Positions 33,209 to 45,013 of a stretch of 64,000 bases of DNA are shown one piece after another (within the stretch, counting starts at the first letter, position 1; each line of letters opens with the position of its first letter). This DNA is from Ischnura elegans. Taxonomy: Eukaryota; Arthropoda; Insecta; Odonata; Coenagrionidae. The notes below the pieces were generated by a model. That model was not told the origin of the DNA. It worked only from the letters and a program-made list of their open reading frames with translations, and did not search any database. The position numbers and the translations under genes are program-made. The DNA is taken from assembly GCF_921293095.1 (NCBI RefSeq), contig NC_060259.1:25985812-26049811 (forward strand), written 5' to 3'.

Positions 33209-33287
33209 ATGGCTGACGAAGTGTCGGAACATCCCCTCCCACTTTTTCTGGACTTCAGTTCGCGGCAAGTTCTCTTGGGGTTAAGAG
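33209..33287 (+). CDS. Gene B, alternative candidate first coding exon
   Basis: ATG at 33209 opens 26 codons (MADEVSEHPLPLFLDFSSRQ onward) up to AGAG/GTGAGTACC, a strong donor at 33288, phase 1. GC content is higher than in the flanks, and a CRE and an E-box precede it. Phase 1 is not compatible with reading through the exon at 34537, which would then stop after five codons, but it is the phase expected by the terminal exons at 43971, 45405, 45767, 47886 and 61754. So if real it is an alternative promoter that skips 34537. No family recognised. Confidence 0.38.
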
Positions 33288-34536
33288 GTGAGTACCATAA
33301 CTTCTTCTTTGGTGAATCCTTTTCATATTATTTTCAATGCACTTTCAATTTATTCTCTGAAGTGTAGGATACTTCGCAAATACAATGTCTTAAACCTCAT
33401 TCAGTTATCGCGATATTGGTGGTCTATATTTTGAGTGACAGTATTTATTACGCCAGCTGTCTTCACATTCCACCTTTTATTACCACGTGTGAAATGTGCC
33501 TAAAAGTTAATATTAGTGTCAAAGTAGTTTTTTTAAAGAACGCTAGTGATAGGGAAATACCCTCGCCGATTAATAACGTCCTGTTTTTACTCATTATCTT
33601 GTGATCTAAGAATTGAAATTTTACAGTATTCGTGAAAATTATATCGGCAATGGACTAAATCCCGCATTTGGTTTGTTGCAAGAGTGAATATTCGATCATA
33701 AGACTCGTTTTACGCTCGGCAAAGTACGTAATAATTGTTTCCGAGTGTAATAAGTTTAAATTGTGATGTTTGCATTCCATCATGAAGTGCCAACTTTTGA
33801 AATGAGTAAGTAACCTGTGAGTAGTTTTATCTTTACATTTATCGTGTTTATTAGAACATCAAAGATAACGGCTCGATTGCAGGAATTACGTTCCTTACGG
33901 CAATCCGGTAGCTTGCTTCTAGTACTTCAGCAGATAAGTTACTTTTTGACGAAGGTTAAAGTGACGACTTTTACCTCAGTGACTGTTAATATAAGGTATC
34001 AACATTAGACGTGGAACAGTGTATTTCAGGCCAGCCACGCTGCTTCTTTATTGATTGTGAGAGAAACTGAAATTTCAAAATGAAGCTCCCATCCGCGAGT
34101 TCCTCAGTTGTTAGCCAGGATCCCTTATTCATCCTTCAAAATTTTTACCATAATTGGTTAACCTCAATGGCGAGTTACTCCACATAATTAAAGTTGAAAC
34201 GAGGCATTTCAAAAAGTGGTTGATATTTGAACCTTGGAAATAGCAATCAACTTAGTTCGTTAAGAAATGCATCTGACACTCCGAAACCGCTCCGCAATAA
34301 TTGGTCATATAATTTTATGATGAGGAAAAGTAATATAATATTGGCGATCATAATTGGATTTGCAGCACTTCACTTGGAACTTTCTTATTCCACTTATTTC
34401 ACCTTTGTGGTCGTTTGGTATGATAATTTGTTTAAGCCTTTAATTTTACCATAATCCTTAAGTTATGCTCCATGTAAAGTGTGAACCTTTATTGCGTGAA
34501 TATTGCTAGCCTTTAATGCGAACTTTTTCTTTTCAG
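33288..34536. other. Intron-like, no exon supported
   Basis: Short plus-strand frames at 33416, 33817 and 34227 have no domain. The last ~20 bases before 34537 (CTTTTTCTTTTCAG) form a strong 3' splice site. Confidence 0.4.
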
Positions 34537-34640
34537 GTCCTCGATTGAGTTAGGGGTAGCGGATCAGTTCCGTGAAACGGTTGGGGTTGAATGGGGCATT
34601 ACGATGAGGTTTCAAGGAAGAGGAAGACTGAAGAAATATG
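34537..34640 (+). CDS. Gene B, shared internal exon
   Basis: The acceptor AACTTTTTCTTTTCAG and the donor ATATG/GTGAGT bound a 104-nt segment that is fully open in the phase set by the exon at 29555. It reads RSSIELGVADQFRETVGVEW, then GITMRF, then a basic GRGRLKKYG tail. Entry phase is 2 and exit phase 1; exit matches the downstream exon family. Splice signals are among the best in the window. The last 30 nt and donor recur in decayed form at 35910-35944. No known domain; about 43 residues with exon 1. Confidence 0.5.
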
Positions 34641-35159
34641 GTGAGTCAATATCATTCACTTCATTTTATAGGCCTTTGAATGTTCCCATACGCAGATCTT
34701 ATGCACGTATTTGTCTCTATTAGCATCAGAAGCTCATTAAGATCTAAATCCTGCGTGGTGCGCAAGATGTAACTTATTTTGTGATAATTTTTAGGACGAT
34801 ATTTCATCATTTCCTATTTTATAGTAGTGTTTTATGCTACGAATTCTCAGCTGTTTACTGGTATGAATATCCGTGACTATGAAGGCAACTAGGAGGAATT
34901 AAAGCTGTTATAATTTTTACGTAGTTTGGGTGAATTTTGAGAGGTTCATTTTAGCATTTAAAAGTGTCACGGTCTCTCAAATGCTCTTTCATTTCCTTCA
35001 TTTTTGGTTTCTTAAATACGAAATCAGTCGTTTTACTTTTCCGCTCTTAATAACCACTTGTCATTCGAGGATTGACTTCATTAGACCATCAAGATCAGTT
35101 TTTCAAGATATGTTCGATTACAATGGTGTGTAGTCTACTTTAAGTATTGACTAGGCTTT
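34641..35159. other. Intron-like, no exon supported
   Basis: AT-rich sequence between the shared exon and the RTE remnant. A 67-codon frame at 34930-35133 is unrecognised. Confidence 0.4.
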
Positions 35160-37640
35160 CTATTTTTTCCCACTTTTCTGAGGAATCCCGCAGTCCTCAC
35201 TCGAACGATCCATTTAATTTTCATACAGCCGAATATCCATAAGTTTCTCCGCTGCTGCCATTGCCCATGAGTCATTGCCATAGAGAAGCATACTCGAATT
35301 TTACGTTCTTATAAAAAGTTTCCAAACTTCATGATAAAATTTCCTGCTTTTATAAGCAAATTGATGCTTTATTTTTTCTGAAAAGTATTTTTGCCCTGGA
35401 CTGTCCTACTCTTTTGTTTCTACACTTGCTTATTCTGCCTCCGAAGTATATAAACTGGTCGTCCTCTTCCAATGTTTCTTTCCCTAGTATTATACTATTC
35501 TTAACTTACTGTCGTTTGCTACACTCTAATATTTGATGGTGATTTTCAGATGGCATCGGTCTTTGTTCTACCCATCTTCAATCGACTCTTTTTCAATTTT
35601 GTAAATATTTCAAGCGTGTGCTGATTTCTCCTCGGTGATAATCATAAATGTAAACTCCCAATTTGTTTCTGTAATTGGTGCCCTTCAAGTATTAAACTAT
35701 GAAAATTCCGGGAGGATTAACACAGCCTCAGATGACTTGACCTTGTTCCTAATTCTTGATTCCTCATAGCTGGGCCCTACAAAGTATCACCCCTACTTGT
35801 TTTTTTAATGAATTGTGGATCATTCACACATTTGTTCAGCATTGCTAATTAACTTCATTCAAAATTATAAGCATTGAATTTCAATCCAAACTACTGATAC
35901 GTCAAATTATTTAAGGAAGAAGAAGACTAAAGGAATGTGGTGAGAAACTGGTCGACCTCTTCCAATGTATGTTTCCCTAGTTTAATGCTATTCTTTTGCT
36001 ACACTAATATTTAATAATCGATATCCATTTAAATTGATTTCCTACGTAGTCGTCCTCCTATACACGTCTCATACAGATATTCAATACATGTCTTCAGTTT
36101 TATTAGTCATCAGTCATAAGTTCATTGTTTTTTTCACTTACGGTATTCATCTAACGCTCATTAATTTGAAGAGGTGCCCCTAGCGAGCCTCCACTTTTCC
36201 ATGCAAACGATGTTTTTATATTCCTCGACCATGTTTCTCTGGCCTCCCTGGCTTTATGTCAAATATCGTTCCTTATTCTCATTTGATATTCCACAGCGTA
36301 AGTATTCTTGTACTTAAGTGGTGCTTTCAGTTAGATTCGAGACTTTTAACGTGATCTATTCAGATGAATTTCCTTCTCCCAAGACCTTTTTCAGCTGCTT
36401 CCAATAGCCCACTGATAACGTGTTACTGACTGTCCTCTTCTGATTTCTCCGTTACATCCGATGCTACTTTGGTCTACTCTGCGTCCTGAAATTACACTTG
36501 ATACCGAGTTTTCTTAATTTTCTACTTGCCAAATGCTTTTCACCGCTTTATTCAGTTTTTATTTTTTTTATTTTGGGTGAAATAGCATTGTCGCTGATGA
36601 GAGTCTTAGGGTAACTTTTGCCGCTAATTTTCTAGTTCCTCAATTGTTTTATTTTCGCTATCGTATCATCCCTGAATCGTTTTTTCCTTAGAATCGCTTC
36701 GCCTAGGCTGTTCTACTGATTATTTCTCTCTTGTTTCTACACCTTGTTATTCTGCTTCCGAAATATTTAAACTTGTCGACCTACTCCAATGCTCGTTTCC
36801 CTGGTTTAATACTATTCTTGACTCCCTGTTTTTTTTACTACACTGTAATATTTTATGGTGATAATGTTTCCGACTCTCTTCTCCCGATTTCTCGGTCATA
36901 TCCGATGCTATTTTGTTATCCTCTACCTCCTGAAATTACACCTGATACCGATTTTCTTAATTTTCTGCCTACCAAATACTTTACACAGCTTTAAGTTTTT
37001 ATTTTATTAATTTGGATGACATGACATCTCTAATGAGACATAGTCTCGGTCGTTTTAAGCCTTAGGGTAACTTTTGCCGTCCATTTTATAGTCGCTGAAT
37101 CGTTTCATCTTTGAAGAATTTAATGAACTTAGAATCTATCAAGTCCACTATCTCTTTCCTTATCTTGCGATCATTTTTATTTTGCATTCGCAACCACTAG
37201 CTTGTGTTCTTTGTCAGTCTTTCATTTTGGATACATCATCCCTGTTTCTCGGCTTTCCATCCATCTTAAACTTCGTCAGTGATGGTATTAAATTCACCGA
37301 GAATAATTACATTTTCTTCGCCTCTAATCTGCATGATTATTCCCGCGGTATCTTGATTCACTTACTCCACTTCTGCATTTCTTAGCAATTTTTTAGGTTT
37401 AGAAACATTCGGAGATGCAGTATTAATGGGCTTTGCTTTATATCTTAACCATTACCTACCTTTCATCATACATTTGGTGGCTTTTTAATTTGCGCTTTTG
37501 ATAAGCATTATACTTATTCCAGCATTAATATTTAGCGATCCCTCGTGTATTAGTCTGTAGCTTACACTCCACAAGTCTCACACTTCGGGCAACTGTATTT
37601 CGCCGATTCGTAGCTATGACATAAAGGGATAGATGTGGTG
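35160..37640 (-). pseudogene. Decayed RTE-like LINE (minus strand), internally rearranged
   Basis: Plus-strand landmarks match the clearer minus-strand RTE copy at 59840-61240: CCTCCACTTTTCCATGCA near 36190 (59985 there), TTTAGCGATCC followed by GTRTWTTAGTCTGTAGCTTACACTCC near 37535 (60872). Within this block, segments recur: GTTTCTACAC..TTATTCTGC near 35419 and 36734, and the CTGAAATTACACYTGATACCGA block near 36487 and 36929. It is too decayed to translate and is assigned by similarity to the other copy. Confidence 0.6.
35910..35944 (+). repeat. Decayed copy of the 3' end and donor of exon 34537-34640
   Basis: TTTAAGGAAGAAGAAGACTA, then AAGGAATGTG/GTGAG, aligns with the end of the upstream exon (TTTCAAGGAAGAGGAAGACT, GAAGAAATATG/GTGAG). 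The GGTCGWCCTCTTCCAATG sequence after it is also found at 35457. This looks like a partial duplication of exon end and intron start. Confidence 0.55.
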
Positions 37641-38059
37641 GTCGACCCTAGCCTTCTACGTCACAGTATTTTAGTCATTTAATTGATATTACGGCGCCTG
37701 TAGTGAGAAAGTATCGATTTTTTTGATAATGCTCTCGGATGTTTCGTTAAATTGCTTACTATCATTTCTTCCGTTAGGGTGTAGCGAAGTTCAACCTAAT
37801 AATACTTAACAGCCCCACTAACAATGTGATAGCGATAATCACTATGCCAATGAAAAAAAGGCTATGTCACTGCGTCAATTTTCAGGTGGCCCTAACATTT
37901 CCCGACGAATGATGGTCGCCATTTCAAGTGAATCAGATGAAGTAGGAATTTTTGTTCATATATATTTATTGGTATTCGTTTTAGGGGGGGAATGGGAGTT
38001 GGAGGTTGGAGGAGTAGGTTTTGAGTGTTTTTCCGAATTACGGTTTGACAAGTACGAAT
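37641..38059. other. No feature recognised
   Basis: Short unassigned stretch; the 67-codon frame at 37864-38067 has no domain. Confidence 0.4.
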
Positions 38060-38400
38060 TATTTTAAGGCCGATGTCTCTGTTGAGATTGTTCTTCTCCT
38101 CATTTCCTTTATTTCAATGGCGACTCTGACGAGTCTTTACACTCTTTTCACGTAGGCCACAATTTCTGTTCCTTTAAGGTCGATTACGTGGCCCAGCGCT
38201 TCGTGTTCGGCTGCCGTGGACTTAGGTGACTACCCCAGTTGAATTGCTCTCTCGTGTTCCTCATGGCGTGTTCTAACTGATCTGCCAATGTAGTTCTTCC
38301 CACAGGTTTGACAAGGGATCCGGTACACTCCTTCGACTTGTAGTGAAGCTCTCTTCTTGAGGGTTTAAAGAGTTTTTTATCTGCACGTGAGAAGATTGTC
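38060..38400 (-). pseudogene. Penelope-like GIY-YIG endonuclease fragment
   Basis: Minus-strand translation gives EGVYRIPCQTCGKNYIGRSV (GIY-YIG core), RTRHEEHERAIQLG, a stop, STAAEHEALGHVIDLKGTEI, another stop, and VRVAIEIKEM. This matches Penelope-type GIY-YIG nucleases: the invariant Arg in RTRHEEH, the AEH..LGH segment and the terminal EIKE Glu region. Two in-frame stops show it is dead. It is a different Penelope subfamily from the one at 9 kb. No RT portion was found nearby. Confidence 0.8.
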
Positions 38401-39940
38401 CTTATCTGACATGTTGTTGGGATATTTACAAATCTGTGCGTGGTCCCCTTTATTTGCAGTAGACTTTCTTTCGGTCGCTGAGGTTATTTGTTGAGGAGTT
38501 CGCTGCTTCTGCTGTGTCTCCTTTGCTTTGATCTACCAATATGCCATCACCTTAATTTGTTACTCTCATATCAAGAGCAGTTTTCACTGCATCGAGGTCT
38601 TTCAATTCAAAAATAATCAGAAGTTTACTTTTGAGCACAACAAGCCTTTTTAACACAATCATTGCCAAAAACAGAAATACAAATATCGCAACAACAAGAA
38701 TACAGTTCCCTCACCCGTTTATAATCGCATGGTTCTCATTCAATTGACGTAGAACAAAATATCATTCCTCATTCCATTCGTTAGACGATTATTTTTAGAA
38801 CACACAAAGCCTTTTCTTTAACTTGCATACATTCTATTCTCCTGCAATTTTCTTATCCGCTGGTTGCATCTTCTTTCAGTGCTCCATTTGGAAATGCCGT
38901 CTTAATGTCCCAGTGGCCCATATGCCAGCCAAAGTGAGCTGATAGATCAATTAGTTTCATCAACGCTGAGTTCTTAACCTTTGCAAAAAAAAGTCGCAAA
39001 AACGATACATCAACACCGTTTTTTTTTTGCAAAATCTTTGGCCGCTAATCTTGCCTTTTACGTAATCCTATTACCCATGCTATCACTTTTATCCGAAATA
39101 CCAATTTACAATCCACTTGCTTATTACTACGAGTGCCCAAGTATCCTTTGCCTTCAGGGAATTTGACTCTCCATGCCTATCTTGCACCCAATTTCCTCCT
39201 TCCTTAGAAGACAGAGCCTGATACAAGAACTCTGGCTCCACACTTGTACTCTTGAGTTTTCAATTGAATGTAGACACTCAAGAGCCCCACTTAACTGATG
39301 GAGCCGGGTCGGCGAAAAATCGGAATTAATGTCAGCAAATGGAATGCACTGAGGAAGAGCCTCGGGAGTGTTTTCTTTCGGGCTCCGTGGCGAATAATTT
39401 CCTCTCTTTAGATTTTCCTTTCTTTTAGATAGTATTCGTACTCACCGTTTATGTATAACTACTACTATAAACTTTGCGTTGTAGCTATAGATATATTATA
39501 TCTCCTGCTCTAGGATCATCAAAACTATTTCAACTAAGAATACATCGTATAAGAAGACATGGAACATATCTCATCAACTAAGGATATATCGTACGTAAGA
39601 ATACAGACTAAGAACACATTATTTATTGCGTGTTGTCGATACTAAGCGTAAGAATTTTACTCAATCGAGAACTGACAGACATTAGTCGCATGCACTCGAT
39701 GATACAACTATGGCCACTTTCCTTGCTGATTTCCTCTCAGTGAATGAATTTGTTTATAAAAAAATAAATGGATGTCTGAAAATACATATATTCATTATTT
39801 TGTAAAAATTTGCTCAGTTAAAAAAATCCATTATGAACTTTTTTTGGGTCAACATTATCTACTGCGTTGACGTTAAAAGTGTGTATTTTACAAAATAAAA
39901 AAAGTATATTTATTACGTATTCGCATCTGATTCTCCACAC
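38401..39940. other. No feature recognised
   Basis: AT-rich; about 39530-39620 has several ACTAAGAAYACATCRTA-like words, a possible degenerate short tandem repeat. Confidence 0.4.
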
Positions 39941-40058
39941 CAGGGACGCCGCCTTACGAATAATATTGGGGGGGCCCAACCGGGGATCTTGACCCGGGAA
40001 ATTTTATAGGTAGTGAGTTTGAAGTTTTTTAAGCATTTTAGAAGAGTCATACTCGCTC
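39941..40058 (+). mobile_element. Truncated copy of the 22918-23183 hAT MITE
   Basis: CAGGGACGCCGCCTTACGAA, the G run, CGGGGATCTTGACCCGG and AAATTTTATAGGTAGTGAGT match the left 120 bp of the intact MITE. The right end is missing. Confidence 0.8.
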
Positions 40059-40891
40059 GTTAGATATTTGCACAAGCTTCTAAGCATCGCAAAGCTTTAT
40101 ATGTATTTTAATCTTCCATATTGATGAAGATATGGCGTATAATGCGAAGAGTTGGACGCCGCTGCAGCGGAAGGCAATCGTTACGCCTTCACTCAAAAAA
40201 CAATTGTATTGATTCATTTGCACTGTGATTAACACGCTCTGATTTTCAATGATTTTGATCCTTTTCAAAGGAATGGTTGTTAAATCGGCAGCAGAGCGTT
40301 ATTATGTGTTTGCTATATATTATGATGTGATTATTTGTGACTTATTTTTCGGGATATCTTCCAAATTTTATCTCAATATTTTTCTGCATGTAATTTATAA
40401 CCGAATGTTGGCCACAATGAAACGAGTAAGGGTCCGTAAAATACCGCTCTATATTTTTTAAATCTATTCAATTGCGCAGGAATTACGGCATTGCAACTAC
40501 GGTCGGCCGTGATAAGTTTATTCTGATTTTGATATGGTGGCAAAAATATAGTATCCATTGCCATGAGATGATTGGCTTGACGCAGCTCTCCATATAATTC
40601 TCCTATCAGATTTTCTTTAAGCGTATGTATTATTCTTCTGCTTTACATCTTTCATAAATTTAAGAATCTCGACCAAGGTCTACGTTTACCATTCTTCCCT
40701 TCCAAATTTTCTTTAAGGTATATTTTCATTGGTCTATCGTGTCTATGGCGGATTCAGTTATACCATCTTATTTCCGCACTTTTAAAGTTTCTTTTCAATA
40801 GGAGTGGAATGTTAGCAAAACATTTAGTTGTCTCCTTCATCAAAGGAAAAGAAAGTCATTGATTGCGATTTGTAACCCACCATTAGTGTAT
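40059..40891. other. No feature recognised
   Basis: AT-rich sequence without supported genes. Confidence 0.45.
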
Positions 40892-41465
40892 TCATAATAT
40901 ACAAATTATTTGGTTTCACAAATCCCAGTTTAGACGAATGGCAATTGTCAATTTTAACCGCTTTTGAAAAAGGCCAGATTGGCGCCCATGCGATTCCGCT
41001 CCACGGGACGTCACAGGGAACTAGTTTCTATACGAGTAGATAGAAGTTTTACATCGTCTGAGATTACCAATACATGCATGAGACACAGAGCTCAGGGGAA
41101 CATCTCTTAATAATCACCTATTAAAACTGCCTATGGTCGGAAAGTTTCCTTCTTCTGATAAGGTATTAATAATCCTAATGTAAGCCAAGCGCTACCTGCT
41201 AGCAGCTTGCATCGTAGCGGCGCACACATTCTTGCGCCAAGGTCACCTCACACGGCGACAGCGGGAACCAGAATGATGTCACACGGGGTTTTCCCATCAT
41301 TCATACTTACTCGTCGTGTTTTCGCACGCTTGAAATTTTTCACTTTTCATTTAATCGCGGAAAATAGATATCGTCATTTAAAAATCTAAAAGCGTGAAAT
41401 GCGTTCTCCAGGAGTAATACTCATTCGATTTAGGCAGTAAAAAAGTAATAGGATACCATCCTATT
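40892..41465 (+). repeat. Dispersed ~580-bp repeat, copy B
   Basis: Same orientation and extent as 742-1327. Both CRE-like octamers of copy A are altered here (GGACGTCA and TGATGTCA). The two copies lie about 40 kb apart and each is near a copy of the GC palindrome sequence. Confidence 0.85.
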
Positions 41466-42100
41466 GTCATTGCAAGAACTTTTATTGACATATGAAATGT
41501 TTTTTATGTGTTTTATAGCTACCAATCACTTTGATACACTTCATTCCTTGACATTATATGAACGATACAATCGTCTTTTCACGCGCTCCTCTTAACCCCT
41601 TTCACGTTACTTACACGATCTATCCATTTGATCATCATTCTTCTGTCACAAAACATATCGAACGCTTCCAAACTGGCCTTCTACGACGCTGCAATCGATC
41701 ATACCGTACTATGAAAAAGACGCATCCTCCAAATGTAAGTTCTAATAAATTGTTTTCATACTTCTACGCTAATATTTTCGGCTATAAGTAAATTCATTTT
41801 ATTGAAGAAAGCTCTCTTCCCTTGGGTCATCATGTGATATTTTATGCCTTTTCCTCACCCAGTGGTAAAAGAGCCCTCATTCTATAGTCGGGATAATAGG
41901 TTGTACTTGCACTAATTTCAGTTTTTTTTCATCGACCTAGGTAGGGGCGAATTATACATCCTCCAGTCTATTGTGAATCGGTATTTGGCGACATTTTTGG
42001 AGTGACTCGTGGTGTACGCAAGAAATTAAGGAATTAAGTAATAATTCCTCCTTAATTTTTTATTTAATAAATAATAAGTTCAATCGTAAAGTGAACATTA
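41466..42100. other. No feature recognised
   Basis: Unassigned sequence; a 77-codon frame at 41558-41791 has no recognisable domain. Confidence 0.4.
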
Positions 42101-42212
42101 CATGAGCACTCGCTGCGCTGCGCGCGCTCGTTAAGGGGCTCCGCCCCTTAAAAACCCCGGGTCCGGCTTAGCCGTCTACATTTGTGATTCTTCGAAGAAT
42201 TTTGAGGATGAG
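42101..42212 (-). repeat. Inverted copy of the end of the GC palindrome array
   Basis: The reverse complement matches 636-741: AAATTCTTCGAA, CACAAATGTAGACGGC, AGCCGGACCCGGGG, a GGGGCTCCGCCCC stem, AACGAGCGCGCG and AGCGCAGCGAG. Paired arms are again kept, for example AAGGGGCTCCGCCCCTT. Confidence 0.85.
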
Positions 42213-43950
42213 GAATGAGGAAGTTACGACCGTCCAGACGAATATTTACTTTGTTAATAGCGAAAGGGTTCATTAGATCTGGCGTTTAGGAGGGGCGAGG
42301 GGATCAAGCCGATTCTCACCCAATCTCACGTGCGGGACCAGGGAGTTCTTGCAAGTATCACGTATTGTTTTCATAAAAAATAATAAAACATTGCTTTTTA
42401 TAAAATCTAACGAATGAAGGTTAAATCAACGTATTTACACTGAAAATACGCATTCAATTCTTTCGTGATAACAACGCATGGTTATGGGTCATGGTTTTAA
42501 GTTATTGATTTTTCATTTTACCACTAAGATAACCCGTGAAATATAGACATAAAGTTCGCTTGATTGCCTCCTTTGTTTCCAGTATCAATTTCAAGGACTT
42601 ATGTGAAGAGAGAAGGAAACTTTTATGTAACTATTGACTCTGATTATTGATTAAAATCGAGCTTCCGTATTAATTTATCAAAAAAAAAGTTATCCAAAAT
42701 AAACTAGATAAAGTTATATCGTGATCTCGTTGGAAGAAAGCAACTTTGAATTCCAATTAGTACAAATCCAATTTAGTTAAAGAATCTTGTTCAACTTGTA
42801 ATATAAGTACTAACATCGTTTGGTCAATAACTTCAATTTTTTGAGTTACATATTTAACTTTTGCTGTCTGCCTATTTTTAGAAACAAAATAGTTGATGCG
42901 ATGTAATATTTCTCAATATGTTAGTTTGCTATATATTTATTTGGTACTGCTTATTCTACGAATTCTCTAGTGTTGCTTTTATAATAATTAAAGTCATATA
43001 TCTCATTCAGTTCACGTATTTATACAAATCTTTCACTGCTAAAATCAAGAGGATATAAAGAATTCCACATTCAAGTGCAATAATTAAATCTGTTTACGAG
43101 AGATTTTAATATACCTACCCTGTTCAATATTACGTTAGCAAGCTCCCTAAAAATAGCCCGTTGTTTAAAAGTCATTGAACAAAAATGTGAATTTCTAGAG
43201 AATTTTTTGGGTGTCCTTCTTTTTAAATAAACACCCTTTGTTTAGCATCCATTTCCACGCTTTTTAAAGACAGACGGGTATAATAGTTTCAGTCATTCCG
43301 CCTCATTGCCAAAATAGCTTGTCCCGTAGGGTCTCAGATTTTGATGAATTCATGGTTGATAGTTTATAGTTGAAACTGTAGGTCATACTACTATGATATA
43401 GAATACCAGTCTATGAGTACATATCCGTGGTATTAATAGTAATCGGAAAGCCGCGCGGGAGAAAAAGCAAACTTTTAAATATTTTCAAAAAATATCATTC
43501 AGGAGTTGATTTTAATTTAATTTTTGTAATTCTAAGGCAATGCATGACCTACATTCTAAAAAATAAATGCTTGGGCCAATTATGAGATGTATTATTTGAG
43601 AAAAGTTGAATAACAATGTTTTAAACATTTAGATATAACAATAATAGAGAAGTAGTGCACTTTATAAATTTTTTACTCAGAGTGACTTCCGAAAGGACTT
43701 AGCTGTAAAATAAGCAATAGATATTGGCTCTACGACAATTTGATACTTAAATTGTGGGATTTATATGATTTAAGCCAATTTTTATGGAAAAAAATTCGAT
43801 AAGGTATTAAAACCACATATAAAAAATGATCTGAGTGTATTTAGTTTGAGGTTGATGGAGACCTGTATCGAAATCTGAGTCTCTTAGGGACAAACGCTTG
43901 TTGAATTAAGGTGGAGTGACCCATGTTTAATTAACCCCCGAATATAATTA
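42213..43950. other. AT-rich stretch, nothing recognised
   Basis: Intron-like sequence ending in TTTTTTGCTCTCTTCTAG, the acceptor of the next unit. Confidence 0.5.
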
Positions 43951-43970
43951 AATTTTTTGCTCTCTTCTAG

Positions 43971-44180
43971 GTGCAAACCATCCCCGGACGTGAGGGGAAG
44001 AATGAAAGATGGAGCAGGAAGAATGAAGAAGAGAAGAAGACGATGGCCTCGCGGGACATCCAATGCTTATTCCCTTTATGTTATTTGGAGAGATTTGACT
44101 CTAATTTTAATCCACAATTTTGCTTTTTCAATTTCAGAATGAATATTGAAGAGTTAGAACACCATTCATCGACTTGAGGT
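43971..44180 (+). CDS. Gene B, exon-like unit 1 (terminal-exon family)
   Basis: After the acceptor CTCTCTTCTAG comes GTGCAAACCATCCCCGGACG, then a purine-rich GGGAAGAATGAAAG...GAAGAAGAGAAGAAGACG tract and ATGGCCTCGCGGGAC. In the phase set by exon 34640 the frame reads GANHPRT and stops, so it would act as a short terminal exon; alternatively the unit is non-coding. Homologous starts occur at 45014, 45405, 45767 and 61754. The overlapping frames at 43957-44177 are probably incidental. No poly(A) signal is obvious. Confidence 0.4.
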
Positions 44181-44599
44181 GAAGGCTCGGAAAAGTGCAG
44201 TTTTCCTCGGACGCTGCGCATTGCCGTATATTTTCATCAGCTTTACATCAGGTAATCTTGAACGTGAAATGGTAAATTAGGGCCGACCTGAACCACACAA
44301 CAGGAGTTATGAGAGACTCCTGGTGGAAAGGGAATTCACCCTCGATTATCAAAGTACGAGCTCTAGGTAACAACAGTACACGAAAGGTAACGGCTCGAAG
44401 GAGCAAGTTTGAAAAGGTTTCGAAACAGCGCTGAAACAAAGGTAGCAGAAAGTGCACTTTAAAATTATTTACTACGAATGAGACCGGTCCTAGGAGACAA
44501 AGAATGCATTCTTAGGCAGGAAATCCACGTGGGTATTTTTGTGTGTAGTTGTTTTGTAACGTATTTGGGTGGGTTTTGTACTAACACCATTTATTGCAG

Positions 44600-44690
44600 G
44601 AGTGAATAATGAAGAAAGAAGACGTAGCTGAGGCCCCGAAGATTGAAGACATCGCTGGGGGCCTCGAAGAATGAAGAGGGAAGATAATGT
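44600..44690 (+). other. Exon-like unit 2, GAAGA-rich
   Basis: ACCATTTATTGCAG precedes GAGTGAATAATGAAGAAAGA, then CCGAAGATTGAAGACATCGC and CTCGAAGAATGAAGAGGGAAG. The ATCGCTGG and GAAGA words tie it to the terminal-exon family. Coding status unclear. Confidence 0.4.
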
Positions 44691-44792
44691 GTGTGTGTAT
44701 TGGGAATGAGTGGACATTGATAGTCCCTCGCCTGAACTGAGAGTGCTTTTTTGTACTTAATTGTAACATGTCTGTAACTCTTTCCCTTCCAG

Positions 44793-44860
44793 CCACGAAG
44801 ATTGAAGACAACAAAATGAGCTCGAAGAACGGCAAGAATCCGATTGCGTGTGTTTCTTTT
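44793..44860 (+). other. Exon-like unit 3, GAAGA-rich
   Basis: TCTTTCCCTTCCAG is a strong acceptor; it is followed by CCACGAAGATTGAAGACAAC and CTCGAAGAACGGCAAGAAT. The CGAAGATTGAAGACA sequence is shared with unit 2. No clear donor is seen. Confidence 0.38.
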
Positions 44861-45013
44861 ATCCATCGTGTGATTTCGTGTGATATTTTTCTGCGTGTGG
44901 TTTTTTATATTTGCGTGTGCTGCGAGTATTTTTCCGTTGCGTCGCGTTAGGGCTTGCATGTCAGTGTTATTTATTTATTTGTTTGTGCATGCACTAATCT
45001 TACCTCTTCACAG

